Assembly: GCA_050184225.1 (NCBI GenBank)
Contig: JBFXAN010000104.1
Location: 1 to 22,496 of the forward strand
Length of the DNA: 22,496 bases
From: JBFXAN01 sp050184225
GTDB taxonomy: Bacteria; Chloroflexota; Dehalococcoidia; CAUJGQ01
Direction: 5' to 3'
This document shows positions 20,987-22,496 of the stretch, in pieces (within the stretch, counting starts at the first letter, position 1; the number at the start of each line of letters is the position of its first letter). The position numbers were made by a program, and so were the translations under genes. The notes below the pieces were generated by a model. It ran no database searches and was not told the DNA's origin. It worked only from the letters and a program-made list of their open reading frames with translations.

Positions 20987-21158
20987 ATCGACTCCCACCT
21001 GAGTTGCTGGCAAAGGAACAGCCCCCACTATCCTCGACCGGCTATCAGGTTCGCGAAAGTGCCACGTCCAGCATTGCCGAGATTCGCCGCCCGGACGATT
21101 CCAAGACCCTGACAAGTCGCTGACACTCTACCGGCTCGAATGGTGTCAGTACTTGCGG

Positions 21159-22316
21159 CTAGAACAGCGGGAACAGCGGGTCGAAGCCCAGCAATACCCG
21201 GCCGGTATCCTCCCAGACCTGCCGTGATTGGGTGATGTGGTGGGTGATCACGTCGGCGTCGCGCGCGTGCCGCTGGAGCGATGACATGTTGTAGACCGAG
21301 GTTCCGCCTGCCAGCGTGCTCGCCGTGTGCGCGACCCGCGACGCCGTCTCCACCGCCTGGATCGAGGCGATCCGGCAAAGTGAACGCTGGCGCATCGTCG
21401 GCTGTCCACCGGCCACCACCGTCTCCCAGATGCCGTCAAGCGTGTCGTAGAGATACGAGCGTGCCGCGCCGAGCGCGCCCTCCGCGCGTGCGATCTCAAC
21501 CTGCGTCACCGGCTTCTCCGCCAGCCGCGACATGCTCATCGTCGGCACTTTTGACACTGCCAACTCGCATAGCTCGTCGAGCGCGGCTCGTGCGATGCCC
21601 AGGCTCACCGACGCGATCGCCGGTGCCACCAGCGTGAGCACCGGCATCTGGTATTGTGGCTCGGGCCGGTATCCGGATGAATCGAAGAGGGAGAAGGTTC
21701 GTCGTTCAGGTACGAAAACGTCCGCGCAACTGAGGTCGTTGCTGCCCGTGCCGCAGAGGCCGCTCACGTACCACGTGTCGTGAATCTGTACCTCGCTCAC
21801 CGGCAGCACAACGTGGACCACCTCCGGCATCCCGGTCGGGGTCATGCGCGGCTGGCCGTCTTCGATGACGACGCAGCCCGCGACGACCCACGTCGCGTAG
21901 GTGATGCCGCTGGCGAACTTCCACCGGCCGCTCACGCGGAACCCGCCATCGACCGGAACCGCCGCTCCGGCCGGCTCCGCGACCAGCGCGTGCGGAACAC
22001 AGGGATCGGCGAAGATCTCCCGTGCACCGGCATCGGGCATGTAACCCGCGACCACGCCGCTGCCGATGCCGAGCATTATGCACCAACCGGTCGAGCCGTC
22101 CGCCGTAGCGACGGTCTCGATCGCCCGCATCGCGTCGAGCGGCTCCCCCTCATCACCGCCGAGTGCCCTTGGAACACCCAATCGAAAGATCCCGGTCGCT
22201 TGCAGTTCCTGAACGAGGTCGCGCGGTAGCTCTCGCGCGCGCTCGATCTCCTCGCGCCGCCCGCGAATTTGCGGAAGCAGCGCGTGGATCTGCTGAGCTG
22301 AGCTGGTCATGGTCAT
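21159..22316 (-). CDS. Acyl-CoA dehydrogenase-fold flavoprotein, likely two-component flavin monooxygenase
   Basis: From the ATG at 22316 the protein has 385 residues with the acyl-CoA dehydrogenase layout. An N-terminal helical domain (about 1-110) includes RELPRDLVQELQATGIFRLG. A middle beta domain includes GGFRVSGRWKFASGITYATW and VSGLCGTGSNDLSCADVFVP. A C-terminal four-helix bundle ends in the typical GGTSVYNMSSLQRHARDADV and HHITQSRQVWEDTGR. The catalytic Glu of true acyl-CoA dehydrogenases is not evident. The pattern matches group D flavin monooxygenases (HsaA-, DszC-, or hydroxylase-like), which need reduced flavin from a separate reductase. A second in-frame ATG at 22376, 20 codons upstream, also has a good ribosome site (GGAGG, 6 nt), against GGGAGGTGAC before 22316. 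The stop overlaps a PLFPLF end. No reductase is adjacent; one lies at 2655-3143. Confidence 0.9.
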   Translation of the reverse strand: MTMTSSAQQIHALLPQIRGRREEIERARELPRDLVQELQATGIFRLGVPRALGGDEGEPLDAMRAIETVATADGSTGWCIMLGIGSGVVAGYMPDAGAREIFADPCVPHALVAEPAGAAVPVDGGFRVSGRWKFASGITYATWVVAGCVVIEDGQPRMTPTGMPEVVHVVLPVSEVQIHDTWYVSGLCGTGSNDLSCADVFVPERRTFSLFDSSGYRPEPQYQMPVLTLVAPAIASVSLGIARAALDELCELAVSKVPTMSMSRLAEKPVTQVEIARAEGALGAARSYLYDTLDGIWETVVAGGQPTMRQRSLCRIASIQAVETASRVAHTASTLAGGTSVYNMSSLQRHARDADVITHHITQSRQVWEDTGRVLLGFDPLFPLF

Positions 22317-22496
22317 GGTGTCACCTCCCGGCAACTCAGAACGAATTGCGGTACTCTGCCTGCTCTCGATCGTCATCGAGCACCTCCCTGTCACGTAGGA
22401 AACCGGCTCTTGGATAGGACGCACGACGATGCTAGGGACCGGCTCGCCACTGCTGCATCGGCAGAACCATCCAGATCGGAGCGTCGCTGGAATGTG

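Overview
The window comes from a GC-rich bacterial chromosome. The gene mix suggests Chloroflexota, perhaps a Thermomicrobia relative: a stand-alone B12-binding radical SAM protein, an AbrB/DUF5678 set of small genes, separate dhaK and dhaL, a Tat-exported intradiol dioxygenase, and C-rich palindromic repeats between genes. This placement is inference from gene content and style; no marker gene was compared. There are no rRNA or tRNA genes, no CRISPR array, no prophage and no transposase.

Layout. 1-2504 (minus): the right part of a palindromic repeat element, a MarR regulator, a small degenerate ORF and a metal-dependent amidohydrolase. 2655-3544 (plus): a flavin reductase and a VOC-fold protein, likely one transcript. 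3573-6039 (minus): a DUF5678-like small protein, fabF, and two unrecognised genes with overlapping ends. 6102-6416 (plus) is an orphan AbrB-type protein divergent from that pair. 6501-11464 (minus): a B12/radical SAM protein, an Arg/Leu-rich ORF behind a recognisable promoter, a GNAT acetyltransferase, the bifunctional NAD(P)HX repair enzyme Nnr with an unusual Gly/Met-rich tail, and acpS. 11726-13558 (plus): endonuclease V and prfB, the latter with a classical programmed +1 frameshift. 13733-16367 (minus): an SDR oxidoreductase, dhaL and dhaK. 16591-18309 (minus): a Tat-exported intradiol dioxygenase and a membrane-anchored YceI-like protein. 18572-20971 (plus): a small unknown protein, a LiaS/DegS-type sensor kinase and a NarL-type response regulator, joined by short overlaps. 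21159-22316 (minus): an acyl-CoA-dehydrogenase-fold flavoprotein of the monooxygenase type.

The most unusual feature is a family of terminal-inverted-repeat elements without coding capacity (MITE-like). Copies lie at 1-101 (partial), 10895-11053 and 13568-13722, with a related longer form at 11467-11707. They sit tight against gene ends. The copy at 10895-11053 supplies the acpS stop codon and abuts the nnr start codon. The copy at 11467-11707 lies where the acpS start codon should be, and its other end is next to what looks like a leaderless promoter for endonuclease V. The element sequences therefore appear to have been adopted as translation and transcription signals.

Functionally the window mixes housekeeping genes (fabF, acpS, prfB, nnr, nfi) with catabolic and redox genes: flavin reductase, flavoprotein monooxygenase, intradiol dioxygenase, DhaKL, SDR and amidohydrolase. 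The flavin reductase and the acyl-CoA-dehydrogenase-like protein are the two halves expected of a two-component aromatic monooxygenase, but they are about 18 kb apart, so pairing is only a possibility. All start choices, motif positions and hairpins were read by eye; no database search was run.
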